Below the pieces are notes generated by a model, which worked only from the letters and a program-made list of their open reading frames with translations, was not told where the DNA came from and did not search any database. Positions 16,838-25,060 of a stretch of DNA of 41,663 nt are shown piece by piece. This DNA comes from Bacilli bacterium. GTDB taxonomy: Bacteria; Bacillota_I; Bacilli_A; RFN20; CAG-826. The position numbers were made by a program, and so were the translations under genes. Positions within the stretch are counted from its first letter, which is position 1, and each line of letters opens with the position of its first letter. The DNA is taken from NCBI GenBank assembly GCA_024695105.1, contig JAILIV010000045.1, forward strand, positions 1-41,663, in the 5' to 3' direction.

Positions 16838-18910
16838 ATGCCCGAAAAACGAAGGAAAACGAAACGCTACGCGACTTCCATGTCGGATGCGCTGCGCGGA
16901 ATGCGCATTCGCTTCATCGTTTTGACGTTCATCGAAATCACGGTTCTTGGCATTGCGATCCTCTTCTATTTCTACGATTATCCCCAGGGCTTTAAAGAGG
17001 CGATGAAGACCGATTACTGGATCTTCGCCATGTGCGCGGTGTTCGCCTTCAACATCATCGGGTTGTGGCTCGCCATCGCGCGTATGTCCGCGCTTCGTCA
17101 TAAGACCGACCTTGAGGCCGCCTCCATCATCGGGTCCGACGTTCAGGAAGCCTATAACTTTGGCGAAATCGGCTTGGTCGTCACCGACGAAAGTGACATC
17201 GTCATCTGGGACAATATTTTGCTGAAGGATCGCCAGGCGAACCTTTTGGACATGAACATTTTGGAATGGCGTCCCGAGCTTCGTGACTTGAAGACCGCAC
17301 CGCCGGACATGGTGGTGAAAATCGAAGTCAACGGCCGTACTTATGCCGTGAAGTATTTGGCTGACGCCCGGCTTTACATCTTCAAAGACACCAGCGAGTA
17401 CGAATCCATTTCCACCTACTCGCGCGTCCATGCGACCGTAGTCGGCGTCATCATGATCGACAACTTCACCGAAATCGTCGGTAAAACCGAGGATGAAAAC
17501 AACGACCTCGTCACGACGATTCGACAGGAAATCATCAACTATTGCAAAGATAAGGGCGTGCTTTTGCGCCGTTTCCGCAACGACTCTTACTTCGCGGTTT
17601 GTAACTATGCCTCCTTGCAGAAGATGGAGGAAGACGGGTTCTCCTTACTCACCAAGGTTCGTCTTTTGGGCAAAGGGCAAAACATCGCCCCGACCCTTTC
17701 CATCGGTTTCGCCCACGACTTCCCAAGCGTCACCAAGCTCAACGAAATGGCTTCCAGCGCGATCGACATGGCCATGTCCCGTGGTGGCGACCAGGCGGTC
17801 GTCTCCCGCTATGGCGACGATATTAAGTTCTATGGTGGCAAAACCGCCGCCTTGGAGAATTCCTCCGCGGTCAAGTTCCGCACCAACGCGGATGCGATCG
17901 TCAGCATCATCAAGGATTCCAGCGAAGTCATTGTCATGGGCCATACCGACATGGACATGGATGCTTTGGGCGGGTGCATTGGTGTGCTTTCTATCTGCGA
18001 GCACGTGAAAAAGCCTTGTCGCATCGTCATCGACCTGAAGCGGACCGAAAAGAAAACCCGGGGCGCCTTCTTGGCCACCTTCGACAAGGAAATGCGCGAC
18101 CGAATCGCGATTTCCCCGCGCGACGCCGAAGAGCGTTTGACCTCTTCCCCGGGCGCGCTTCTTGCGGTCGTTGACGTTTCGGTCCCCAATAACGTCATGG
18201 CGCCCCGTTGCTTGGAGAAGGCGAACAAAATTATCGTCGTGGACCACCATCTCCGTGGCGAGTCCTACTTGGAGAAACCGGTCTTCGAATACATCGATCC
18301 TTCCGCTTCTAGCGTCTCCGAAATCTTCTCCGAGTTCATCCATTACTCTTCGGGCAACCCGCGCATCGAGATTCCCACCAACTACGCCACGACGATGCTT
18401 GCCGGCATCTTCCTCGACACGAACTTCTTCAAGTCGAATTCGGTGGGCGTGCGCACGTTTGAGGCGGCGGAAGTCCTTCGTGATTTCGGCGCTGACCCCC
18501 GCCGGGCGGACGATTATCTCAAGGATGAGTACGAAGAGTATCTGCTTATTAACAAGATCGTCTCCACGATGAAGACCCCATATCGCGGTATCGTTTATGC
18601 CGTCTGCGACGATTCCGATATCATCGACCGCGCGACCTTGGCCAAGGCGGCGAATACCCTCATGCAATTAAAAGACACCAACGCGGCCTTCGTCATCGGC
18701 AAAGTGACGGAGCGCGAGTGGCGCATATCCGCGCGCAGCGATCAGACGATCAACGTGCAATTGCTTTGCGAAAAGATGGGTGGGGGTGGCCATTTCTCGA
18801 TGGCGGCCTGCGCCTTCCCCAACGCAACGCGCGCGATTGTTGAAGGAAAGCTGATCTCAACCCTTGCGTCCTATCTAAGCGACGCCAGAAGCGACATAGG
18901 AGGTAATTAG
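16838..18910 (+). CDS. gdpP: Cyclic-di-AMP phosphodiesterase GdpP (DHH/DHHA1 family)
   Basis: This 690-residue protein has the GdpP architecture: two membrane helices (about 26-47 and 63-83), a PAS-like region from about 95, a degenerate GGDEF domain (about 200-340) without an intact active loop, then the DHH phosphoesterase. Catalytic motifs are GHTDMDMDALGG (Asp371), VVDHHLRG (Asp469-His470-His471) and the DHHA1 motif GGGGHFSMAA (His652). It degrades c-di-AMP and so sets potassium and osmolyte balance and wall stress responses. rplI follows after one base, as in Bacillus. A 19-bp palindrome lies upstream of its promoter. Confidence 0.95.
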   Translation: MPEKRRKTKRYATSMSDALRGMRIRFIVLTFIEITVLGIAILFYFYDYPQGFKEAMKTDYWIFAMCAVFAFNIIGLWLAIARMSALRHKTDLEAASIIGSDVQEAYNFGEIGLVVTDESDIVIWDNILLKDRQANLLDMNILEWRPELRDLKTAPPDMVVKIEVNGRTYAVKYLADARLYIFKDTSEYESISTYSRVHATVVGVIMIDNFTEIVGKTEDENNDLVTTIRQEIINYCKDKGVLLRRFRNDSYFAVCNYASLQKMEEDGFSLLTKVRLLGKGQNIAPTLSIGFAHDFPSVTKLNEMASSAIDMAMSRGGDQAVVSRYGDDIKFYGGKTAALENSSAVKFRTNADAIVSIIKDSSEVIVMGHTDMDMDALGGCIGVLSICEHVKKPCRIVIDLKRTEKKTRGAFLATFDKEMRDRIAISPRDAEERLTSSPGALLAVVDVSVPNNVMAPRCLEKANKIIVVDHHLRGESYLEKPVFEYIDPSASSVSEIFSEFIHYSSGNPRIEIPTNYATTMLAGIFLDTNFFKSNSVGVRTFEAAEVLRDFGADPRRADDYLKDEYEEYLLINKIVSTMKTPYRGIVYAVCDDSDIIDRATLAKAANTLMQLKDTNAAFVIGKVTEREWRISARSDQTINVQLLCEKMGGGGHFSMAACAFPNATRAIVEGKLISTLASYLSDARSDIGGN

Positions 18911-18911
18911 A

Positions 18912-19370
18912 ATGAAAGTCATTTTGCTACAAGACGTGAAGAAAGTCGGAAAGAAGGGCGAGACCGTCGCCGTTTCCGATGGTTATGGGGCGAATTTCCT
19001 GATTCCTAGAGGACTCGCCAAGCTTTCCACCGAAAGCACCCAGAAGGAATTGGCCCGTGATAACGCCGCCGAAGCCGCCCGTCAAAAGGAACTGAAGGCA
19101 AAGGCGGAGGAAGTCGCTACGCGATTGGAACACATCGAAGTGAAACTCAAGGCCAAAGCGGGTTCGGATGGAAGGATGTTTGGATCCATCTCGACCAAGG
19201 AAATCGTCGAGGCCATGAAGAAACAGTGGGACATCGATCTCGATAAGCGCAAATTCATCGACAAGTATCCGGTCAACGCGATTGGGTATGCCCGTCTTCG
19301 CATCGAACTCTACAAAGGCAGCGAAGGGGTCGTCGAAGGCACCGTCATCGTCCACATTGAGGAAGAATAA
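18912..19370 (+). CDS. rplI: 50S ribosomal protein L9
   Basis: The 152-residue protein begins MKVILLQDVKKVGKKGETVAVSDGYGANFLIPRGLA, the L9 N-terminal 23S-binding domain. A long helix (EAARQKELKAKAEEVATRLE) and a C-terminal domain follow. AGGAGG lies 9 bases before the start, overlapping the gdpP end. dnaB starts 3 bases after the stop; this gene order is conserved in Firmicutes. Confidence 0.97.
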   Translation: MKVILLQDVKKVGKKGETVAVSDGYGANFLIPRGLAKLSTESTQKELARDNAAEAARQKELKAKAEEVATRLEHIEVKLKAKAGSDGRMFGSISTKEIVEAMKKQWDIDLDKRKFIDKYPVNAIGYARLRIELYKGSEGVVEGTVIVHIEEE

Positions 19371-19372
19371 CC

Positions 19373-20857
19373 ATGGCTCAGTTTGGACCGTTGCCTTGCA
19401 ATCTTGAGGCCGAACGGGTCGTTTTGGGCTCGTTGCTTATTTCTCCAGAAGCCGCTGAGTTGGCGCTTGCCTCGCTCACCAAGTCTGATTTTTCCGGCGT
19501 CGACGAACGCAACGTTTTGATTTTCGAGGCCGTGGAGAAACTGCATGCCTCCAATCGTCCCATCGACGCGCAGACCGTCATGGACATGCTGGTGAATCTT
19601 AAATACGAGAAGGCTTCCGGTGGCAACGCCTATGTCTTTAGTCTTCTCAACAGTGTCATTAACCCCGATAACATCGATTACTACATCGACATGGTCAAAG
19701 AGCAGGCTTTGCTTCGCGAGCTGCTCCTAAAGACCGAGGAAATCCAAAAGAAGTACGCGGAAGGCGTGCCCAACATCAGCGAATTCATCGTGCACAGCAA
19801 CGACGAAATCGCCCACATCGCCCAAAAGCGTAACGTGCGGGGCATGCGCACCGCCGCGGAAATCGCGGAGGAAGTGTCCACCAATATCGAAAACCAGGCC
19901 CGTAATGACCGCAGCCTCCTGGGTGTCACGACCGGGTATAAGCGCCTGGATAAGATGACCCATGGCTGGCAAAAGGGAGACATGATCATCCTCGCCGCCC
20001 GTCCTTCCGTCGGTAAAACGGCCTTGGGCATGAACTTCGCCTTCAATGCCGCGAAACGGGACAACGTCCCCGTTGCGTTCTTCTCCCTGGAAATGTCCGC
20101 GCCGAAGATCATGGAGCGTCTGGTCGCTTCCCGTAGTTTTGTTTCCAACGACAAAATCCAAACGGGCATGCTTAACATCGATGACCGGAAGAAAATCTTC
20201 GGTGCCCTAAAGGAAATCTCCGAGACGCGGATTTATTTTGACGATAGTCCCAATGCCAAACTTGGCGACATCGTGGCCAAGGCGCAGAAGTTGAAGAGCA
20301 AAGAGCCAGACCTTGGCCTAATCGTCATCGATTATTTGGGGCGTATCCGATATTTCGATAAGGCAGATGCCTCTGCCCGTCAGCAAGAGGTTTCCTATAT
20401 CTCCGGCGAACTTAAGACCTTAGCGCGCACCTTAAACGTACCCGTGCTTGTGCTTTGCCAGTTGAATCGTAACGCCGAAAGCAACGACAACAAGGTCCCA
20501 AGCCTTAGCAACCTTCGTGAATCCGGTTCCATCGAGCAAGACGCGGATATCGTCATGCTCATGTATCGCGAAGACTATTACACCAACATGGGCCAAACCG
20601 TAAAAAAGAAGAGTTGGGCCAAAAACGGGCAGGATAACGAAAGCCGACCTGAAGAGCAGAAGAAAGAACTATCTGAAAAAGAAAAAGAGAAGACGGGTGA
20701 CATGTCCGAAGTGAAGGTGAACGTTGCCAAAAACCGTAACGGCCAAGTTGGCACGGTTACGTTGTTCTTCCAGAAAGCCTTCTCACTCTTTAGCGATCCT
20801 TCCCCCGAATATGAGGCCCGTTTGGCGGCCTCTGGCGTTGGGGGCGACGATGAATAA
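19373..20857 (+). CDS. dnaB: Replicative DNA helicase DnaB
   Basis: The 494-residue protein has the N-terminal primase-interaction domain (LPCNLEAERVVLGSLL), the linker, and the RecA-like core with GVTTGYKRLDKMTHGWQKGDMIILAARPSVGKTALGMNFA (Walker A), Walker B LIVIDYLG, and the LCQLNR and LRESGSIEQDADIVMLMYRED motifs. Between the last beta strand (REDYYTN) and KVNVAKNRNGQVGT there is an unusually charged insertion of about 30 residues (roughly 420-450) rich in K, E, S and D. The stop overlaps the walJ start (TAATG). It unwinds DNA at the replication fork. Confidence 0.96.
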   Translation: MAQFGPLPCNLEAERVVLGSLLISPEAAELALASLTKSDFSGVDERNVLIFEAVEKLHASNRPIDAQTVMDMLVNLKYEKASGGNAYVFSLLNSVINPDNIDYYIDMVKEQALLRELLLKTEEIQKKYAEGVPNISEFIVHSNDEIAHIAQKRNVRGMRTAAEIAEEVSTNIENQARNDRSLLGVTTGYKRLDKMTHGWQKGDMIILAARPSVGKTALGMNFAFNAAKRDNVPVAFFSLEMSAPKIMERLVASRSFVSNDKIQTGMLNIDDRKKIFGALKEISETRIYFDDSPNAKLGDIVAKAQKLKSKEPDLGLIVIDYLGRIRYFDKADASARQQEVSYISGELKTLARTLNVPVLVLCQLNRNAESNDNKVPSLSNLRESGSIEQDADIVMLMYREDYYTNMGQTVKKKSWAKNGQDNESRPEEQKKELSEKEKEKTGDMSEVKVNVAKNRNGQVGTVTLFFQKAFSLFSDPSPEYEARLAASGVGGDDE

Positions 20858-21615
20858 TGGACATCGTTTTCGTCTCGCTTGGTTCTAAAGGCAATGCCAC
20901 GTTAATCCGCCAAGGAGAGACGATCATCCAAATCGACATGGGCGTTTCCCTGCGCTCCGTAAAACAAGGGTTAAGCGTTTTGGGCGCGGGGGTATCGGAC
21001 ATCTCCGCCCTTTTCGTTACACATGAACATAGCGACCACATCAAAGGGTTACCCCTTTATCGCAAGGCCACGATGGACGTTTATGCGGGAAAAGGGACTT
21101 TGCCATCACTAGATCCCGCCCACCAACTCCATGAAGGCGAGGCCATCCAAGTGGGCGAACTAACCGTTTTGCCGTTTCGTTCTTCTCATGATGCCTATAA
21201 CCCCATGAATTTCATTATCTTGGGCGGGGGCAAGAAGTTTGGCTATGTGACCGACACGGGCTTAATCAAGTCCACGGGGGTCGCGTTGCTCCATGATTGC
21301 AACTATTACCTAATGGAATCTAACTATGGCCTAAAGGAACTGATGGAAGGGCCTTATCCTCCTGTCTTGAAGCGGAGGATCCATGGGAAAAAAGGTCATC
21401 TTTCCAACAAAGATTCCGCGCTTTATTTCTGCGAGTTCTTTGGGCCCAAAACCGAGCAAGTGTTCTTGGGGCATATCTCTTTGGAAAACAATACGCCTGA
21501 GCTTGCCCTAGCGACATATCAAGAGACATTGCGTGAGGAAGGCGTAGACTGTTCCAACGTAAAAATCATCGCAATTCCGCAGTTAACCATGCAAATCGGG
21601 GGTTCTTTGCTATGA
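20857..21615 (+). CDS. walJ: MBL-fold metallo-hydrolase WalJ/YycJ
   Basis: The 252-residue protein begins DIVFVSLGSKGNATLIRQGETIIQIDMGVS and has the metal-binding motif THEHSDHIKGL near residues 54-64. SSHDAYNPMNFII, DTG and ESNYGL follow; this matches the YycJ/WalJ family of beta-lactamase-fold hydrolases. In Bacillus it sits in the walRKHIJ operon with a role in DNA or wall homeostasis. Here the walR, walK, walH and walI genes are absent, so walJ is coupled directly to dnaB and rlmH. It shares ATG/TAA bases with dnaB and an ATGA overlap with rlmH. Confidence 0.88.
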   Translation: MDIVFVSLGSKGNATLIRQGETIIQIDMGVSLRSVKQGLSVLGAGVSDISALFVTHEHSDHIKGLPLYRKATMDVYAGKGTLPSLDPAHQLHEGEAIQVGELTVLPFRSSHDAYNPMNFIILGGGKKFGYVTDTGLIKSTGVALLHDCNYYLMESNYGLKELMEGPYPPVLKRRIHGKKGHLSNKDSALYFCEFFGPKTEQVFLGHISLENNTPELALATYQETLREEGVDCSNVKIIAIPQLTMQIGGSLL

Positions 21616-22091
21616 AAATCACCATTTATTGCGTGGGAAGCCTCAAGGAGTCTTATTGGAGGGATGCGGTTAATGAGTACAAGAAACGCCTAGGCGCCTA
21701 TTGCCATTTGGATATCGTCGAAGTGAGCGATGCCCCAACAAAAGATGGGGCCAGCGACAAGGAAATCGAGGAAACGAAGAACAAAGAAGGCGAGAAGATA
21801 CTTTCCCGTCTTAAAGACAATGAGTATCTGATTGCCTTAGACCTTAAGGGCAAACAATATGATTCCGTTTCCTTGGCCAAACATCTGGATGCGAAGCTAG
21901 TGGAGAATGGCGCCTCGATAAGCTTTCTGATCGGGGGTTCTTTGGGGATATCGAAAGCGCTTTTGCTTCGGGCAAACGAATCGATTTGCCTTGGTTTAAA
22001 TACGTACCCGCACCAGTTGGCGCGCGTCATGTTGCTCGAACAGCTTTATCGGTGTTTCCGCATCAATCGCGGGGAGCCTTACCACAAATAA
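21612..22091 (+). CDS. rlmH: 23S rRNA (pseudouridine1915-N3)-methyltransferase RlmH
   Basis: The 159-residue protein matches the SPOUT methyltransferase RlmH in length and motifs: MKITIYCVGSLKESYW, LIALDLKGKQYDSVSLA, SFLIGGSLGIS (SAM-binding knot loop) and LARVMLLEQLYRCFRINRGEPYHK at the C-terminus. It methylates pseudouridine 1915 in helix 69 of 23S rRNA. The start overlaps the walJ stop as ATGA. Its stop is immediately next to the stop of the convergent HAD gene. Confidence 0.96.
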   Translation: MKITIYCVGSLKESYWRDAVNEYKKRLGAYCHLDIVEVSDAPTKDGASDKEIEETKNKEGEKILSRLKDNEYLIALDLKGKQYDSVSLAKHLDAKLVENGASISFLIGGSLGISKALLLRANESICLGLNTYPHQLARVMLLEQLYRCFRINRGEPYHK

Positions 22092-22898
22092 TTAGTCCAG
22101 TAAGCCGAAGTGGCGGATGGCGTTGGCCCATCCGTTTTCGTCGATGTCGTCGGTGACGTAGTCCGCAGCGCCCTTGGCGGCTTCGGTGGAATTGCCCATG
22201 GCGATGCCGATGCCACTGGTAAGCAACATCTCCACGTCGTTATTTCCATCCCCTAAGCACATGGCGTTTTTCGGCTCGTATCCATAATAGGCAAGGACGG
22301 CTTCGACGCCTTTGGATTTATCGCTGTCGGAAGGCATGATGTCCACGGCGAATTCATCCCAGCGAGCGGATTTGCAGTTTTGAAGATGGGGCAAGAAGAG
22401 GGATTCCTCGATCTCGTCACAGAATGCGATCATTTGATACACGACTCGGTCATAATGGTCGGGGAAGTGCCGGGGTTGGGGGAAACGGGTGCCGTATTTC
22501 TCGTGGGCGGAGATGACACGTTCATCAATCATGTTGATATGGCCGGCGTTTTCTTCGATTAAGGTGAGGCCGAACTTAAGTTTCTTCGCGAAAAGGATCA
22601 GCTTATCCACGACCGCTTCGGGGATGGGGCGGCGGTGGATGACTTTCCCGTCGATGATGGCAATGCTGCCATTCATCGTGACCAAACCATCGGGCGAGAT
22701 GATGTTCAAAAGACCAGTCTTGCGAACAAGGTAGTAGTTACGGCCAGAACAAAGGAACACCTTGATTCCTTTTTCTTGGAGTTTGTGGATGGCTTGGATC
22801 GCCGAATCGGGGCAAGCGCGTTGCTTATGCGAGAAAAGGGTGCCGTCTATGTCGGTGAACACGATTTTGATGTCTTTGGGGTCACTTGGGGTTTTCAT
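22092..22898 (-). CDS. HAD-superfamily Cof-type sugar/nucleotide phosphatase
   Basis: The 268-residue protein has HAD motif I DIDGTLF (nucleophile and acid aspartates about residues 16 and 18), motif II LCSGRN, and motif IV CLGDGNNDVEML with GIGIAMGNSTEAAKGAADYVT after it. The C2-type cap between them makes it a Cof/YbiV-like phosphatase acting on small phosphorylated metabolites such as sugar phosphates or flavin. The exact substrate cannot be told. The gene is convergent with rlmH and divergent from the gene at 22943. Confidence 0.88.
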   Translation of the reverse strand: MKTPSDPKDIKIVFTDIDGTLFSHKQRACPDSAIQAIHKLQEKGIKVFLCSGRNYYLVRKTGLLNIISPDGLVTMNGSIAIIDGKVIHRRPIPEAVVDKLILFAKKLKFGLTLIEENAGHINMIDERVISAHEKYGTRFPQPRHFPDHYDRVVYQMIAFCDEIEESLFLPHLQNCKSARWDEFAVDIMPSDSDKSKGVEAVLAYYGYEPKNAMCLGDGNNDVEMLLTSGIGIAMGNSTEAAKGAADYVTDDIDENGWANAIRHFGLLD

Positions 22899-22942
22899 GC
22901 TCTTCGCCTTGCTTTCCCAATAGGATAAACTAATTCACGCAT

Positions 22943-23281
22943 ATGAATTACCCCGAATTTGACGCATACACCGAAGTGGCGGATCCCCAAAACCATTTGG
23001 TTCATTCCTATAAAGATGAATTAGGGAACCATTTTTACGTGGAGCCAGGGTTCTACGATGGCCTTTTAGGTTTCAAGGAAAAGCGGGCGGAACGTTTTCA
23101 GGATTTGATGAATGAAATCGACAACATCATCAAGAAAGAGCACCGCGTGATCTTCACCGCTGACTTTGAGAATCCTTGGATTACGCGGGAAGGCTATATT
23201 TACCGTGAAATATTCGACATCACCGATCCATTGCGGATATTCGTGGAAGATAAGTCCCGCGGTTCGGATTACGGGGACTGA
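22943..23281 (+). CDS. Conserved-looking hypothetical protein, 112 residues
   Basis: The protein is soluble, acidic and aromatic-rich (MNYPEFDAYTEVADPQNHLVHSYKDELGNHFYVEPGFYDGLLGF). A central helical stretch ERFQDLMNEIDNIIKKEHRV follows, and then ENPWITREGYIYREIFDITDPLRIFVED. I do not recognise a family. TAAACT at 22926-22931 is a possible -10 only 11 bases before the ATG and there is no Shine-Dalgarno. A good terminator follows, so it is a single-gene unit. Confidence 0.6.
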   Translation: MNYPEFDAYTEVADPQNHLVHSYKDELGNHFYVEPGFYDGLLGFKEKRAERFQDLMNEIDNIIKKEHRVIFTADFENPWITREGYIYREIFDITDPLRIFVEDKSRGSDYGD

Positions 23282-23303
23282 ATCCGTTTCATTGGGATAA
23301 AGA

Positions 23304-23340
23304 AAGGGCCGGAATTCGCATTCACGGCCCTTATGTTTTT
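23304..23340. terminator. Bidirectional terminator between convergent genes
   Basis: Stem AAGGGCCG/CGGCCCTT with a 13-base loop. T-rich tracts follow on the plus strand (ATGTTTTTTGTTT) and on the minus strand (TTTCTTTAT), so it can end the 22943 gene and the minus-strand gene that ends at 23349. Confidence 0.85.
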
Positions 23341-23348
23341 TGTTTAGT

Positions 23349-24434
23349 TTATTCCGCGGGACGCATGGAACGCATCGACATCCACATCATGCGCATGCCA
23401 TAGGCGAACATGAAGAAGATGAAGGCGTATTGGGTAAGCCAGAAGCCAATGGCCATGGATAAGACGGCAGGGGTGAAGGAAGCCCAGTAAGCCATCTTCT
23501 GCGTCTCCCAGAAGGTGTAGATGCGGAAAGGGTTCTTCTTGCCGCGGGTCATTAAGAACAACACGCCGCCGAAGAGGATGATCAAACCGAGGTCGATGCC
23601 CGCGAAGATGCCCGTGTACTGCCAGGCACCGGTGACACGGGTGTTATCGTAGGAACGGTTGATGACGTCGGAGAAAGCGGAGACGATCCGCTGGTTATAG
23701 GCCACTTGGTAGGAACGGACGCCTTTGTCCTTTAGTTCGGTCGCGAGGGCGGTGAAGCTATAGCCGTGGAGGTGGGCATAGTCACCGGTGATGCTATAGG
23801 AGGTCTTGACCTCGCTGCGTTTGCGGAAGCGGATGGAGTTTTTGCCAAAGGCAAGGTAGGAACAACGGAAAGTGTCGGTCACGCCTTCCTCCACGGTGTC
23901 GCGCGGAGCGAGGGTATAGGGGTTTTTGTTCGCGTCGATGTAGGTGTAGAAGTCACTGTCTTCCATGTTAACGATATCGTTGAAAAAGACCTCGAAGACA
24001 CGGACGGTTTCGCTTTCCTCGACGCGGTTATAGGTGTACCAGTTGGCTCCGCCGGTCAGTTTGGCCTTATCGGAGATTTGGAAGGTTCCGTTCTCGTCGA
24101 TGATCAGGTCGATGGGGGTGTCACGCGGAGTTTCGCCATCGTAAACCAGGGTTTCCACAAAGTTGGAAAGACCTTGCTCCATGTTGGCGGTGGGGCTAGA
24201 GAAAATGGCGGTCGACCCTTGGGTGTTCATCCTCGTGACGAACGTTGGAAGGATGGCCAAAACGACGGAGGCAAGCGCGATGGTGATGGGAATAAGGTCC
24301 ACGGGCATCTTCCATTCGCGGGAGGCGCGGATAACGGCGTCGTTGGAGATTAAAGTGCTGAAACCAAGTCGGAGGTTGGCCGCGACTTGGGGGTTCTGTT
24401 TTTTCTTGTTTTGTTTCTTCTTGTTTTTGGACAT
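23349..24434 (-). CDS. DUF1189-like polytopic membrane protein
   Basis: The 361-residue protein has a very basic N-terminus (MSKNKKKQNKKKQNPQ), a membrane helix at about 45-65 (LIPITIALASVVLAILPTFV) and a long extracytoplasmic domain to about 270. Three to four C-terminal helices follow (IFAGIDLGLIILFGGVLFLMT, FTPAVLSMAIGFWLTQYAFIFFMFAYGMRMMWMSM). This layout, with one helix, a periplasmic-side domain and a helical C-terminus, resembles DUF1189 proteins (YvdJ in Bacillus maltodextrin loci). That match is from overall pattern, so it is tentative. The gene diverges from the 24542 membrane protein across a 107-bp region with a palindrome. Confidence 0.5.
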   Translation of the reverse strand: MSKNKKKQNKKKQNPQVAANLRLGFSTLISNDAVIRASREWKMPVDLIPITIALASVVLAILPTFVTRMNTQGSTAIFSSPTANMEQGLSNFVETLVYDGETPRDTPIDLIIDENGTFQISDKAKLTGGANWYTYNRVEESETVRVFEVFFNDIVNMEDSDFYTYIDANKNPYTLAPRDTVEEGVTDTFRCSYLAFGKNSIRFRKRSEVKTSYSITGDYAHLHGYSFTALATELKDKGVRSYQVAYNQRIVSAFSDVINRSYDNTRVTGAWQYTGIFAGIDLGLIILFGGVLFLMTRGKKNPFRIYTFWETQKMAYWASFTPAVLSMAIGFWLTQYAFIFFMFAYGMRMMWMSMRSMRPAE

Positions 24435-24445
24435 AGGGGAATACT

Positions 24446-24460
24446 CTTGCTTAAAGCAAG
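24446..24460. repeat. 15-bp palindrome in a divergent promoter region
   Basis: CTTGCTT, a central A, then AAGCAAG: seven-base arms, 11 bases upstream of the 24434 minus-strand start. A second shorter inverted repeat CTATTT-GA-AAATAG lies at 24483-24496. Both are plausible operator sites. Confidence 0.55.
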
Positions 24461-24528
24461 GTAAACGATACCTTAGTTTCGTCTATTTGAAAATAGAAAT
24501 GGTGGTTTTGAGGCAGGGTGCGGGGCTA

Positions 24529-24534
24529 TATAAT
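24529..24534 (+). promoter_or_regulatory. -10 box of the 24542 membrane protein gene, apparently leaderless
   Basis: A perfect TATAAT ends 7 bases before the ATG at 24542. There is no Shine-Dalgarno. TTTTGA at 24506-24511 is a possible -35 at 17 bases. Confidence 0.6.
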
Positions 24535-24541
24535 TGCGGCG

Positions 24542-25060
24542 ATGGCTACGAAAGGAAAAGGAAACCGTTGGATTGGATGGGCGCTCGTCGCCCTTATTGC
24601 CTTGGCTTTAGGTGCTTTGTTTTTACCGTTATTGTCCACGAAAGACATCTCGGGCAACTCGATTTCGTTCTTTGGTTGGCCGGTGATTTTCGGGGGGAAC
24701 GTAGAAGCGAGCACATCTTCTGGGACTTATGCCTTTACGTTTAACATCAACATCGCCTTGCTGGTTTTGACTCAGTGTTTTCTGCTTTCTGGAGTTTCAT
24801 GCGCTTTGGGTGGCCAAAGCGTCTTCAACCGCGTTTTCGCCTTGGTGTTCTCTAGTGTTTGCCTTGCGGGATTATGCATGACTCCGTGGCTTGTCTCTTT
24901 GTTCTCGCCTATCCCTTTTGACGGCCTTTCCTTGGGATATGGCGGATGGGTTTCCTTCGCGTTATCCGCGTTGGTGATCATAGGTGAAATCGCTTGGATC
25001 GTTATGACAAAAAAACCAAGCAAAAATGATAAAAAAAGCGCAGAAATCAAAGATTCATAA
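24542..25060 (+). CDS. Hypothetical four-helix membrane protein
   Basis: The protein has 172 residues, with a start at 24542 (MATKGKGNRW) chosen by the TATAAT at 24529; the first in-frame ATG at 24518 lies upstream of that box. Hydrophobic segments are WALVALIALALGALFLPLL, FNINIALLVLTQCFLLSGVSCAL, VFALVFSSVCLAGLCMTPWLVSLF and WVSFALSALVIIGEIAWIV, ending in a lysine-rich tail. I do not recognise a family. The last 14 bases overlap the end of the convergent kinase gene. Confidence 0.6.
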   Translation: MATKGKGNRWIGWALVALIALALGALFLPLLSTKDISGNSISFFGWPVIFGGNVEASTSSGTYAFTFNINIALLVLTQCFLLSGVSCALGGQSVFNRVFALVFSSVCLAGLCMTPWLVSLFSPIPFDGLSLGYGGWVSFALSALVIIGEIAWIVMTKKPSKNDKKSAEIKDS

